From the NCBI GenBank assembly GCA_018334015.1, contig JAGXTI010000014.1, positions 124,001-188,000 of the forward strand: DNA of 64,000 nt, written 5' to 3'. The position numbers were made by a program, and so were the translations under genes. Positions 36,119-45,110 of this stretch are shown here, piece after piece; positions within the stretch are counted from its first letter, which is position 1; each line of letters opens with the position of its first letter. This stretch comes from Silanimonas sp. (GTDB taxonomy: Bacteria; Pseudomonadota; Gammaproteobacteria; Xanthomonadales; Xanthomonadaceae). A model generated the notes under the pieces. The model did no database searches and was not told the DNA's origin. It saw only the letters and a list, made by a program, of their open reading frames with translations.

Positions 36119-37030
36119 ATGTTCGGGCGCTCGCCGTTCCATGCCGCTGCTGTGCTGCTGCTTGCCCTGACAGCGGGTCTCGCCAAGGCCGATCCCGGTG
36201 TCCTCGTGCTCGGTCGGGTCAGCGACAATCCCCAGCGTCACCACGCCCAGCTCCAGCCTCTGCTCGATTACGTGGTGCCGCGCATGGCTGGCGTTGGCAT
36301 CCGCGAAGGCCGCATCCTGATGGCTCGCGATGCCTCGCGGATGACCAGCTACCTGCGTCACGGCCGGGTCGACTGGGTGACCGAGACCATGGCCAGCGCA
36401 CTTGGCCTGATCGACCGCGCCGGTGCCCGCCCACTGCTGTTCACCCACCGTGATGGCATGACCCATTACCACTCGGTGCTGGTGGTCCGCGACGATGCGC
36501 CTCTGCATCGAATAGCCGATCTGGCCGGTCGCCGCTTGGCCCTGGAAGCCCCGCATTCGACCAGCGCTTACCTGCTGCCGGCCATGACCCTGCTCGATGC
36601 CGGCCTGCCGATGGAAATCCTGCCGTCACCGACCGACCGGCCACGACCGGGCAATGTCGGCTATGTGTTCGCCAACACCGAACGCAACATCGCCCACTGG
36701 GTGATTCTTGGCGTGGTTGATGCGGGTGGCTTCAGTGACCTGGACCTCGCCGAGTGGCGCGCTGAACGCCCTGATGCTCCGGCCCTGCGGGTGATCGGGA
36801 CCAGCCCCGCGGTGCCGCGTGCCATCGAGCTGGTGCGTGGCGACCTCGACCCGGCAGTGGCCGCGCGCCTGCGTGAGGTTTTGCTGGAGGCCGCCACCGA
36901 TCCGCAGGCCGCTCCAGCTTTGCGGGCTTTTTTCGACACCACTGGCTTTGATGTGCCAAGCGCCACCGATCTCGCTGATTTGCGCCGTTTGGGCGAGCGC
37001 GTCCGGCACACCCGCGAGGCCATCGAATGA
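36119..37030 (+). CDS. Periplasmic PhnD-like substrate-binding protein
   Basis: 303 residues; AAGG lies six bases before this ATG, and another ATG is adjacent at 36116. A signal peptide ends near GLAKADPG. The body follows the PhnD / SsuA periplasmic-binding fold: LVLGRVSDNPQRHHAQLQPL, VDWVTETMASALGLIDRAG, HYHSVLVVRDDAP, LAGRRLALEAPHSTSAYLLP. No ABC permease or ATPase is present. Instead its stop overlaps the start of a membrane GGDEF-EAL protein (ATGA). It most likely acts as a ligand sensor for that enzyme, as NspS does for MbaA in Vibrio, rather than in uptake (inference). Confidence 0.85.
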   Translation: MFGRSPFHAAAVLLLALTAGLAKADPGVLVLGRVSDNPQRHHAQLQPLLDYVVPRMAGVGIREGRILMARDASRMTSYLRHGRVDWVTETMASALGLIDRAGARPLLFTHRDGMTHYHSVLVVRDDAPLHRIADLAGRRLALEAPHSTSAYLLPAMTLLDAGLPMEILPSPTDRPRPGNVGYVFANTERNIAHWVILGVVDAGGFSDLDLAEWRAERPDAPALRVIGTSPAVPRAIELVRGDLDPAVAARLREVLLEAATDPQAAPALRAFFDTTGFDVPSATDLADLRRLGERVRHTREAIE

Positions 37031-39153
37031 GGCCGCACTGGACCCTGCACAGGCAGTTGCTGGTGGGGATGCTGCTGGGTTCGGCGGTGCTGGTGATGGT
37101 GTTCGCCGGCCTGATCTGGCGTGAGCAGCAGAGTTTTGTCGCCCTGCGCGATGGCGGCGAACGGATGATCAGCGACCTGATCCGCGAGGGCACCGAGCAG
37201 CGCGGCATCACCCTGGCTCGGCAATACGCCCGGGCGGTCGCCAACCCGCTCTACTTTCTTGATTTCGAACGAATCGGCGAGTTGGGCGGCCACGTCCAAG
37301 ATCAGGACGGCGTGCTGGAGGTGCTGCTCACCGACGCCGAAGGACGGCGCATCAGCGATGGCCGCGGCGACCTCGCCCGTTTCGGTGAGCCCGTGCCAGC
37401 TCTGCCGACCGAGGCAAGACGGGTTCCGGCCGGACCGTCCGGCGCCGAGGCGGTCTTGCATTGGGCCGAGGCGCAGCTGCAGGTCGAGGTTCCGGTCCAG
37501 ATGGGCGAGCACCGCATCGGTCGGGTTCGTCTGGTGTTGGGCGATGCCGATTCGGCCTCGATGGCAGTCTGGGGCAACACCGTCGAGCAGGTGCTGCGTG
37601 ACAACCAGCGGGCCCATGTGTTCTGGCTGCTGGCCGGCATGGGCCTGATCGTCCTGTTGGCGGTGATTGGCTTCTGGCTGTTCCGGCGCAATGTGTTGGC
37701 GCCCTTGCAAGCTCTGGGTCGGGCGGCGGCGGCGGTCGAGCAGGGCCGTTACGCCGAGACCCGGGCACTGCAGCCCCGGTCCGACGAGATCGGTGATCTG
37801 ACCCGCCGTTTCATCCACATGACCGAAGCGGTGGCCCGTCACGAGCGCGAGGTCCGCCGCATCGCCTGCACCGATGCCCTCACCGGCCTCGGCAACCGGC
37901 TCGCCTTGAGCGAATCGCTGGAATCGCGACTGCTCACACTGCGCGCCAACAGCGGTGAACTGGCCCTGCTGTTCATCGACCTCGACGACATCAAGCGGGT
38001 CAACGACACGCTGGGCCATCCGGTCGGCGACGAGGTGCTGGTCGAGATCGCCGTCCGCCTCACCGCCGCCTGCGAAGCGGTCGTGCCGGACGCCACCGAA
38101 CTCGCCCGTTTCGGTGGCGACGAGTTCGTCGTGCTGCTGGTTGGCAACGCGGTCCGTCAGCAGGCTGCCGTGCTGGCCCAGGCCATCCTTGCCGCGGTGC
38201 ATCGACCGATGCCGCTGCGCGAGCGCGAGCTCAACCTCTCCGCCTCGATCGGCATCACCGTCTTCCCCGACGATGCGGCCTCGGCCGAGCAACTGATCAA
38301 GAACGCCGACATGGCCATGTACCAGGCCAAGACCTCGGGCAAGGGCCGCTTCAAGTTCTACACGCGGGCACTCGACGAGGAAGTGGAGCGTCGTGTCCGC
38401 CTCGAGCACGATCTGCGCGGCGCCTGGGAACGGGGTGAGATGAACCTCGTGTTCCAGCCGGTCTACGACCTGACCGATGGCCGTGCCGTGGGCGCCGAGG
38501 CCCTGCTGCGCTGGAAACACCCGGACCTCGGTCTGGTGCCGCCTTCGGTGTTCATCGGCATCGCCGAGGAGAGCGGCCAGGTCGAGGCGCTCGGCGAGCG
38601 CGTGCTGCGCGAGGCGATGCGTGTCGCGATGGGCTGGGTCGCGCCTCCCGGCTTGCCGGCGCCTTTCGTGGCGGTCAATGTCTCGCCGCGCCAGCTCGCC
38701 CACGGTGATTTACCGCAGGTGGTCGAGCGGGCACTGGCCGAGAGCGGCCTGCCGGCGCAGCGCCTGCATCTTGAACTGACCGAGACCGCCATCCTGCGCG
38801 ATGAAGCCCAGGCCACGACCGCCTTCACCCGGCTGCGGTCGTTGGGTGTCGGGGTCTGGCTCGACGATTTCGGCACCGGATTCTCCGGCCTCTCGCACCT
38901 GCGCCGGGTGCCGGTCGACGGTGTCAAGATCGACCGCAGCTTCATCACCGACCTGTTGCGCGATCCCAACGATCTGGCCTTGACCACCGGCGTCATCGCC
39001 ATGGCCCACTCGCTCGGCATGGCGGTGGTGGCCGAGGGCATCGAGAGCGAGGGCCAGCACGACCTGCTGCGCGAACGCGGCTGCCCGATGGGGCAGGGCT
39101 TCTTCATGGCGCGGCCACTGGATGCTGCCGCCACCGGGCGCATCTTCGGCTGA
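37027..39153 (+). CDS. Membrane-bound GGDEF-EAL c-di-GMP enzyme
   Basis: 708 residues. TM1 at about 10-30, a periplasmic sensor region of about 165 residues, TM2 at about 198-220, then a HAMP-like linker (RRNVLAPLQALGRAAAAVEQG). The GGDEF domain has an intact RFGGDEF (363-367) and no RxxD inhibitory site five residues before it. The EAL domain has GAEALLRWKHP (EAL 491-493), NVSPRQL, LTETAIL, and DDFGTGFSGLSHL with the metal Asp pair at 613-614. Both active sites look intact, so net direction cannot be predicted. Coupled to the periplasmic binding protein upstream, which probably controls it through the periplasmic domain. Confidence 0.95.
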   Translation: MRPHWTLHRQLLVGMLLGSAVLVMVFAGLIWREQQSFVALRDGGERMISDLIREGTEQRGITLARQYARAVANPLYFLDFERIGELGGHVQDQDGVLEVLLTDAEGRRISDGRGDLARFGEPVPALPTEARRVPAGPSGAEAVLHWAEAQLQVEVPVQMGEHRIGRVRLVLGDADSASMAVWGNTVEQVLRDNQRAHVFWLLAGMGLIVLLAVIGFWLFRRNVLAPLQALGRAAAAVEQGRYAETRALQPRSDEIGDLTRRFIHMTEAVARHEREVRRIACTDALTGLGNRLALSESLESRLLTLRANSGELALLFIDLDDIKRVNDTLGHPVGDEVLVEIAVRLTAACEAVVPDATELARFGGDEFVVLLVGNAVRQQAAVLAQAILAAVHRPMPLRERELNLSASIGITVFPDDAASAEQLIKNADMAMYQAKTSGKGRFKFYTRALDEEVERRVRLEHDLRGAWERGEMNLVFQPVYDLTDGRAVGAEALLRWKHPDLGLVPPSVFIGIAEESGQVEALGERVLREAMRVAMGWVAPPGLPAPFVAVNVSPRQLAHGDLPQVVERALAESGLPAQRLHLELTETAILRDEAQATTAFTRLRSLGVGVWLDDFGTGFSGLSHLRRVPVDGVKIDRSFITDLLRDPNDLALTTGVIAMAHSLGMAVVAEGIESEGQHDLLRERGCPMGQGFFMARPLDAAATGRIFG

Positions 39154-39163
39154 GCGGCTCGTT

Positions 39164-39763
39164 TCATTCGCTGATGGCGGCGTTGACCAGGGCTGCTACC
39201 TGGTCGAAGAACACCAGCACCAGCGCGATCTGGAGCAGACCGAGCAACCAGACGATGGCGAGCAGGCGGCCGTCGCGTTCGATCAGGGCGATCGCCCAGA
39301 CCACCAGCAGCAGGCCGAAGGGGTAGTTGGTCAGCGGCATCGGCAGCGACAGCAGCAGGCCCAGCACCAGCAGAAGCAGACCACCGAAGATGTGACCCAG
39401 CGGATGGTCGATCAGCACTTCGGCGCGAGGCCGGCTGTAGCGTTCCAGCCAGCCGAGTGGACGGGCGAGTCGTTGGCGGAAGCGCTCGATCGAGGCACGC
39501 GCCACCGGCCGCGCCTGCAACCAGCGCGGCAGCCAGGGGTGTTCGGCGAGCAGGGCGATCTGCAGGCCGGCCAGCATCACCAGCGGGCCGCTGATGGCGC
39601 CGGCCCCGGCCGGGAGCGGCAGGAAGGCCGGCAGCACGGCGATCAGCAGGAACAGGCCGAAGGCGCGCTCGCCGCAGGCGTCGAGCAGCTCGCCGAGCGG
39701 CAGGTGGCTGCCGGGGCCGGTGGCGATCTGTTCGAGCAGGGCGCGGGTGCCGGGCGAGGTCAT
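39164..39763 (-). CDS. ExoD-family membrane protein
   Basis: 199 residues from MTSPGTRALLEQIATG. It has a short cytoplasmic start and about four or five membrane segments (LFLLIAVLPAFLPLPAGAG, LLLLVLGLLLSLPMPLTNYP, and a Leu-rich C-terminal pair). The pattern matches the ExoD exopolysaccharide-synthesis family, which influences polysaccharide output by an unknown mechanism. It converges with the c-di-GMP gene, ten bases apart. Confidence 0.85.
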   Translation of the reverse strand: MTSPGTRALLEQIATGPGSHLPLGELLDACGERAFGLFLLIAVLPAFLPLPAGAGAISGPLVMLAGLQIALLAEHPWLPRWLQARPVARASIERFRQRLARPLGWLERYSRPRAEVLIDHPLGHIFGGLLLLVLGLLLSLPMPLTNYPFGLLLVVWAIALIERDGRLLAIVWLLGLLQIALVLVFFDQVAALVNAAISE

Positions 39764-39791
39764 GGTGGCCAGTGTGCCGGCACGGCCGTGA

Positions 39792-41102
39792 TCAGCCGGT
39801 CTCGTGGCCATCGCCACCGATTTTGACCAGCAGCAGCTTGTCGATGCGCGCACCGTCGCGGTCGATCACCTCGATCCGCCAGCCCTCCCAGACGAAGGCC
39901 TCGCCGGTGGCCGGCAGGCGGCCGAACCAGGCCACCACCATGCCGGCGATGGTGTGGAAGTCGTGGGCATCCTCGCCGGGCAGGCGACTGACCCCGAGCA
40001 GTTCGCGGGTGTCATCGACCGGCAGGCGGCCGTCCACCAGCCAACTGCCGTCCTCGCGGCGGATCAGCAGCGGTTCGTCCTCGGCGGCTTCGCCGGGGGC
40101 CTGGCCACGGCCGACCACGGCGTCCAGCAAATCGTTGGTGGTGACGATGCCGATCACCTCGCCGTATTCATCGACCACCAGCGCCATGGCCTGCTGCTCC
40201 TCGCGCAGGATCTCGAGCAGGCGCATGGCCTGGGTCGAGGCCGAGACGAACAGCGGCGGGGCAAGCTGCTCGAACAGGGCGGGCGCATCGCGGCAGCCCA
40301 GGCTACCGGCCAGGCGCTTGACCTCCAGCACACCGAGCACCTCGTGGTCGCCACCGCGGCAGACCGGGTAGCGGGCGAACGGTGATTCGCGCAGCGTGGC
40401 GAGGTTTTCCGCCAGCGGTGCGGCCGCGTCCAGCCAGGCGATGCGGGTGCGCGGCGTCATCAGGCTCTCGGCGGAACGGTCGCCCAGCCGCAGCACGCGG
40501 TTGAGCATGGCTTTCTCGTCGTCGTTGATCACGCCCTGTTCGGCGCCATCGGCGACCAGTTGGCGGATTTCCTCTTCGGTCACCCGGTCGGCATCGCCCT
40601 CGCCGGTGCGCAGCAGGCGCAGCAGCACCCGGGTCGAGGCCGCCAGTACGGCGACGAAGGGCCGCGCCAAGGCGCTCATCACCGCCATCGGCAGGGCCAC
40701 CGCGCCGGCCAGACGCTCGGGGTAGAGGATGGCGATGCGCTTCGGCACCAGTTCGCCGAACACCACCGAGACGTAGAGGATGACCGTGAAGCTCACGGCG
40801 TAGGCGGTGCCGGAAGCCCATTCGGCGTCCATGCCCCAGCCGGACAGGACCGGGGCGAAGCGCTCGGCGAAGGTCTCGGCGCCGAAATAGCCGGTCAGCA
40901 TGCCGAGCAGGGTGATCCAGACCTGCACCGAGGACAGGAAGCCCTCGGGGTGCTCGGCCAGTTCCAGCGCCTTGCGCGCACCACGGCTGTCGCGCGCGAG
41001 TTGCCGGAGCCGGCCCTTGCGCGAGGTCATCACCGACATTTCCGACAATGCGAAGAAGCCGTTCGCCAGCACCAGAACGACGATCAGGAGGATTTCGAGC
41101 AT
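39792..41102 (-). CDS. CNNM / hemolysin-type membrane protein with CBS pair
   Basis: 436 residues. An N-terminal DUF21 (CNNM) region with about four membrane helices begins MLEILLIVVLVLANGFFALSE and contains VFGELVPKRIAI. A CBS pair follows (MTPRTRIAWLD, and VVDEYGEVIGIVTTNDLLDAVVG). A C-terminal CorC_HlyC domain reads FHTIAGMVVAWFGRLPATG. Such proteins are linked to Mg2+ or Co2+ efflux; hemolysin is a historical name. Three bases downstream of the small gene at 41106-41513. Confidence 0.92.
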   Translation of the reverse strand: MLEILLIVVLVLANGFFALSEMSVMTSRKGRLRQLARDSRGARKALELAEHPEGFLSSVQVWITLLGMLTGYFGAETFAERFAPVLSGWGMDAEWASGTAYAVSFTVILYVSVVFGELVPKRIAILYPERLAGAVALPMAVMSALARPFVAVLAASTRVLLRLLRTGEGDADRVTEEEIRQLVADGAEQGVINDDEKAMLNRVLRLGDRSAESLMTPRTRIAWLDAAAPLAENLATLRESPFARYPVCRGGDHEVLGVLEVKRLAGSLGCRDAPALFEQLAPPLFVSASTQAMRLLEILREEQQAMALVVDEYGEVIGIVTTNDLLDAVVGRGQAPGEAAEDEPLLIRREDGSWLVDGRLPVDDTRELLGVSRLPGEDAHDFHTIAGMVVAWFGRLPATGEAFVWEGWRIEVIDRDGARIDKLLLVKIGGDGHETG

Positions 41103-41105
41103 GGC

Positions 41106-41513
41106 TCAGAGCAGGTCGCCGCCGGCCGAAAGCAGGCGTTCAAGGCGATCGCCTTGACCGCCGATCTCGAGCACGAGGCGATCGACCTCGGCGGCGTCGA
41201 GCGAGGCGTAGGGGCGGTTCTCGCAGAGTTGCAGCCAGGGCACGCCATCGAGTTCGCCGATGGCCAGCCAGCCGACCCGCGATTGCCAGTTCAGAGCCAG
41301 CATACGTCGCGCATCGATGCCGGTGATCGGCGCGATGATCGTGCTGGCACGCAGGTAGCGGCGGCCGTCATCGCCTTCCAGTTCGGCCAGGAAAACGTTC
41401 TGGTGGCGGCGGCCGGCGTCCAGCGAGAGCTCGGCGCAGAGCACGTAGGGCTCGTGGGTGGTGGTCCGGTAGCGCGACTGGACGTGGCTGCGGATCTGTT
41501 CGAAGTTCTGCAT
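41106..41513 (-). CDS. Conserved-looking small cytoplasmic protein, unknown
   Basis: 135 residues, starting MQNFEQIRSHVQSRYRTTTH; no signal or membrane segment. The strand-rich middle (NVFLAELEGDDGRRYLRAST) and acidic C-terminal helix (LDAAEVDRLVLEIGGQGDRL) recall the small chaperone-like CesT / YbjN fold, but this is only a pattern impression. Three bases separate it from the CNNM transporter gene, so they form one operon. Its ATG is preceded by GGAGAACCCCC. Confidence 0.7.
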   Translation of the reverse strand: MQNFEQIRSHVQSRYRTTTHEPYVLCAELSLDAGRRHQNVFLAELEGDDGRRYLRASTIIAPITGIDARRMLALNWQSRVGWLAIGELDGVPWLQLCENRPYASLDAAEVDRLVLEIGGQGDRLERLLSAGGDLL

Positions 41514-41627
41514 GGGGGTTCTCCTCGGTGGCTATCGTAGCGCGATGGGTGAAAGTCCCGGGGTTCCGGCGGGCCGGCCGGTCTGCCGTTATCATCAGAA
41601 CCTGTCTTCTTGTCGTTCCGATCGCCC

Positions 41628-42254
41628 ATGCCGCGTCTGCCGCCCGTCACCCTGGCCCTGCTCTGGATCATCAGTGGCGGATTCCTGTTGCAGTTGTTCA
41701 TGGGCGATGCCCTGTTGCGCTGGTTCGCGCTCTGGCCGGTGGGTGCCGAGGTGACGGGTGGCAGTGCCTTCCTGCCCTGGCAGCTGCTGAGCTACGCCGC
41801 CTTGCACGGCGATTTCGTGCACCTGTTCTTCAATGGCCTGGCGCTGTGGTTGTTCGGGTCGGTGATCGAATCGACCTGGGGGGCGCGGCGTTTCGTGCAT
41901 TTCGCCATCGCCTGCGTGGTCGCCGCCGCCCTCACCCAGCTGCTGCTCGGCATGGCCGGCGTGTTCCGCCCCGGCCCGACCATCGGCATCTCGGGCCTCA
42001 CCTACGGTCTCTTGCTGGCCTATGGCCTGCTGTTCCCGAACCAGCGGCTGATGCTGCTGATCCCGCCGGTGCCGATCAAGGCCAAGTACCTGGTGCTGAT
42101 CTTCGGCGGACTCGCCTTGTTCATGGGCCTGAGCGGCGCGGGCGGCATCGCCCATTTCGCCCACCTCGGCGGCATGCTGGGCGGCTGGCTGATGATCCGT
42201 TACTGGCAGGGCCGGCCGCCGTTCGGGCGGCGCGGCCCCCGCGTGATCCGCTGA
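41628..42254 (+). CDS. Rhomboid-family intramembrane serine protease
   Basis: 208 residues with six predicted membrane helices. LSYAALHGDFVHLFFNGLAL holds the conserved H-x-x-x-N region. GISGLTYGLLLAYG carries the catalytic Ser. HFAHLGGMLGGW supplies the catalytic His. A TTG six codons upstream is less likely than this ATG. It cleaves membrane proteins within the bilayer; the substrate is unknown. Converges on rapA. Confidence 0.93.
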   Translation: MPRLPPVTLALLWIISGGFLLQLFMGDALLRWFALWPVGAEVTGGSAFLPWQLLSYAALHGDFVHLFFNGLALWLFGSVIESTWGARRFVHFAIACVVAAALTQLLLGMAGVFRPGPTIGISGLTYGLLLAYGLLFPNQRLMLLIPPVPIKAKYLVLIFGGLALFMGLSGAGGIAHFAHLGGMLGGWLMIRYWQGRPPFGRRGPRVIR

Positions 42255-42263
42255 AGACCGGCT

Positions 42264-45110
42264 TCAGCGGCGCAGCAAAAGGAAATCCGCCGAGGTGATC
42301 AGGCGCACCGCGTCCAAGCGCGGCCGCGCCCCGGGCAAGGCCACCAGCAGGGCCTCGCGCTCCTCGCGCAGGGTCTGGACCTCGGCTTCGCTGACCGCCG
42401 GATTGACCCGCGCCAGCGCCAAGAGCCGCTCGATCTCAGTGTCCAGCTGGGCGCTGGCGGTCTCGACCGCCGCCGCCACCTGGTTGGCGGCCTCGCGGCG
42501 CACGGCGGTCTCGCAGGCACCGAGCATCGGCGAGACCAGTCGGCCCAACACCTTGCGCAGGGGCGTGAGATCGAAGGGTCGATCGTCCGCCCGTGCCCGC
42601 GAGTCGGCATCCGGCACGAAATCGTCGCGGCGTTGCAGCCGGCTGTCGACCACGGCACGCAGCGGGGTGGGCGGCAGGAAGCGCGCCACATCGAGCCGGG
42701 CATCGGCGATGCATTCGAGCACGTAGACCGCCTCCAGCAGCGCCGTCCGCGGTGGCAGGGTCTCGTCGACCAGCAGGCAGGCATTGCCGGCCTCGGAGGA
42801 GAGCAGCAGATCAAGCGCCGAAAGCACCATCGGATGGTCGGCGCGCAGATAGAGCAGATCGTCGCGCGCCAGAGCCACCCGGCGGTCGCTGCTGGCCTCG
42901 CGCGGGCCGCCTTTCAATTCCTCAAAACCGTCTACGGTGACGTGCTCGGGATCGAGCAGCAGGCGGCCACCCCCGAGGGCTTCGTTCTCGATGCCGAAGG
43001 CCTCGAGCAGGGCGAGCAGGTCCTCGTGGGCCGCGTGGTCGGCGTCGTCGGCGAGCAGCGCGGCGTGCAGGCGGTCGCCGTTGGCGCGCTGGCTGGCACG
43101 TTCGAGCAGGCGGTCGCGGCCGGCGGTGATCTGCGCCGACAGTTCGGCATGGTCGCGGCGGGTGGCCTCGAGCAAGGCTTCGAGCGCGGCCTCGCGCCCG
43201 GTCGGATCGGCCTCGCCGAGAGCGACCAGTTCATCGACGTGGCGACGCAGCAGCTCGCGGCCGTCCGGCACGACGCTGCGGAAGGCGTCCATGCCTTCGT
43301 GGTACCAGCGCAGCAGCACCTCCTGCGCGCTGCCGGCAACCGCGGCGGCGTGGATCTGCACATCGCCCGGCTGGCCGATCCGGTCGAGGCGGCCGATCCG
43401 CTGTTCCAGCATGTCCGGGTGCAGGGGCAGGTCCCAGAGCACGAGGTGCTGGGCGAACTGGAAGTTGCGCCCCTCGGCGCCAACTTCCGAGGCGATCAGC
43501 ACGCGCGCGCCCTCGGGGTCGGCGAAATAGGCGGCGTTGCGGTCGCGCTGCAGCAGGTTCATGTCCTCGTGGAAGCGCGCCACCGCGAGCCCTGAGCGCA
43601 GGCGCAGGGCTTCCTCGATGGCCTGCACCTTGGCCCGCGAGCGGCACAGCACCAGGGCCTTTCCGGTAGCCGGCGCATCGAGCGTGGCGAGCAGCCAATC
43701 CAGGCGCGGGTCCTGCGCATAGTCGTGGGTGGGCTCTTCGTCGAGATCACCGACCTCGAAGGCGAACTCGGCGCGCAGGCGGCCGAGCAGGGCGGCATCC
43801 TCGCCGGCTGCGAGCAGGCTGATGTGAGCGATACGTTTCGGAAAGCCACCCACCGCCGCACGCCGGTTGCGCACCATCACCCGGCCGGTGCCGTGGCGAT
43901 CGACCAGCGCATCGAGCAGGGACTCGCGGGCTGCGCTGTCGCCCTGCTCGATGGCGGTCAGCGTGGCCGCGAGGCCCGCGGTCTCGCCGGTGAACAGTTC
44001 GGCCAGCACAGTGCGGTCGCCGCTGCTCAGGGCGCCGGATTCCAGACGCTCGGCCAAGGCGGACAGCGCGACAAAACGTTCCGACTCGGCGAGGAAGCCC
44101 GGCAGGTCGGTGTAACGGGCCGGATCGAGCAGGCGCAGACGGGCGAAGTGACCACCTCGGCCGAGTTGCTCGGGTGTGGCGGTGAGCAGCAGCAGGCCCG
44201 GAGTGCGGCGGGCCAGGGCCTCCACCAGGGTGTAACCGGGGCTTTCGAACTCCGGTGTCCAGATGAGGTGGTGGGCTTCATCGACCAGCAGCAGATCCCA
44301 GCCGGCGGCGATGAGTTGCTTCATGCGCTTGGTGCTGCCGGAGAGCCAGTCCATCGAGGCCAGCACCCGCTGCTCGTCCTCGAAGGGATTGCGTTCCGGA
44401 TCGCCCATCTCGAGGGCTTCACAGCGCTCCTCGTCGTAGATGGCGAAGGGCAGGTTGAAGCGGCGCAGCAACTCGACGAACCACTGGTTGACGAGGCTTT
44501 CCGGCGTCAGCACCAGCACGCGCCGGGCACGGCCACTGGCGATCTGCTGCGCAGCGATGGCGCAGGCCTCGATGGTCTTGCCCAGACCCACTTCGTCGGC
44601 CAGCAGCAGGCGCGGGCTGCGCCGCGCGGCGGCAGTCTCGACGACACGCAATTGGTGCGGCACCAGCTCGATGCGAGCACCGAGCAGGCCCCAGGCCGGG
44701 CTGCGGCGGGCACGGGCGCGCATTTCCAGCGCCCGCAGGCGGCGTTCAAACATACGATTGCGGTCGACCCGGCCGGCGCTGAGCCGCTGGTCGGCTTGCG
44801 AGATCGGTTGTTCGGCATCGAGCTGGCCTTCCATGAAGGCATCGTTGCCGGCGTGGTACCAGACCAGCCCGGCGCGGTCCTCGACGCTGTCGATCACAAG
44901 TTCGCGGCCATCGACACGCACGCGGTCGCCGTTGCGGAACACCGCCCGCACCAGCGGCGCACCTTCCAGCGCGTACTGACGCACGGTGCCGCTGGCGGTG
45001 AACACCAGTTGCACGCTACGACCGGCAAGCCGCAGCACCGTGCCGAGGCCGAGTTCCGGTTCGGCCGAGGAGAACCAGCGCTGGCCGGGCACCAGGGCCA
45101 TCAATGCCAT
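42264..45110 (-). CDS. rapA: RNA polymerase-associated ATPase RapA
   Basis: 948 residues, near the usual 968. The N-terminal region (VPGQRWFSSAEPELGLGTVL) precedes the SWI2/SNF2 ATPase core: LLLADEVGLGKTIEACAIA (Walker A), LLVDEAHHLIW (DEAH), LLLLTATPEQLG, and the helicase C motifs LIASEVGAEGRNFQFAQHLVLWD and QRIGRLDRIGQ. It recycles RNA polymerase after termination. It starts ten bases inside the end of the M13-family gene. Confidence 0.96.
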   Translation of the reverse strand: MALMALVPGQRWFSSAEPELGLGTVLRLAGRSVQLVFTASGTVRQYALEGAPLVRAVFRNGDRVRVDGRELVIDSVEDRAGLVWYHAGNDAFMEGQLDAEQPISQADQRLSAGRVDRNRMFERRLRALEMRARARRSPAWGLLGARIELVPHQLRVVETAAARRSPRLLLADEVGLGKTIEACAIAAQQIASGRARRVLVLTPESLVNQWFVELLRRFNLPFAIYDEERCEALEMGDPERNPFEDEQRVLASMDWLSGSTKRMKQLIAAGWDLLLVDEAHHLIWTPEFESPGYTLVEALARRTPGLLLLTATPEQLGRGGHFARLRLLDPARYTDLPGFLAESERFVALSALAERLESGALSSGDRTVLAELFTGETAGLAATLTAIEQGDSAARESLLDALVDRHGTGRVMVRNRRAAVGGFPKRIAHISLLAAGEDAALLGRLRAEFAFEVGDLDEEPTHDYAQDPRLDWLLATLDAPATGKALVLCRSRAKVQAIEEALRLRSGLAVARFHEDMNLLQRDRNAAYFADPEGARVLIASEVGAEGRNFQFAQHLVLWDLPLHPDMLEQRIGRLDRIGQPGDVQIHAAAVAGSAQEVLLRWYHEGMDAFRSVVPDGRELLRRHVDELVALGEADPTGREAALEALLEATRRDHAELSAQITAGRDRLLERASQRANGDRLHAALLADDADHAAHEDLLALLEAFGIENEALGGGRLLLDPEHVTVDGFEELKGGPREASSDRRVALARDDLLYLRADHPMVLSALDLLLSSEAGNACLLVDETLPPRTALLEAVYVLECIADARLDVARFLPPTPLRAVVDSRLQRRDDFVPDADSRARADDRPFDLTPLRKVLGRLVSPMLGACETAVRREAANQVAAAVETASAQLDTEIERLLALARVNPAVSEAEVQTLREEREALLVALPGARPRLDAVRLITSADFLLLRR

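Noticed and set aside
36119-37030. Phosphonate or phosphite ABC transporter
   Set aside because: No ATPase or permease lies nearby, and the binder is coupled to a c-di-GMP enzyme instead.
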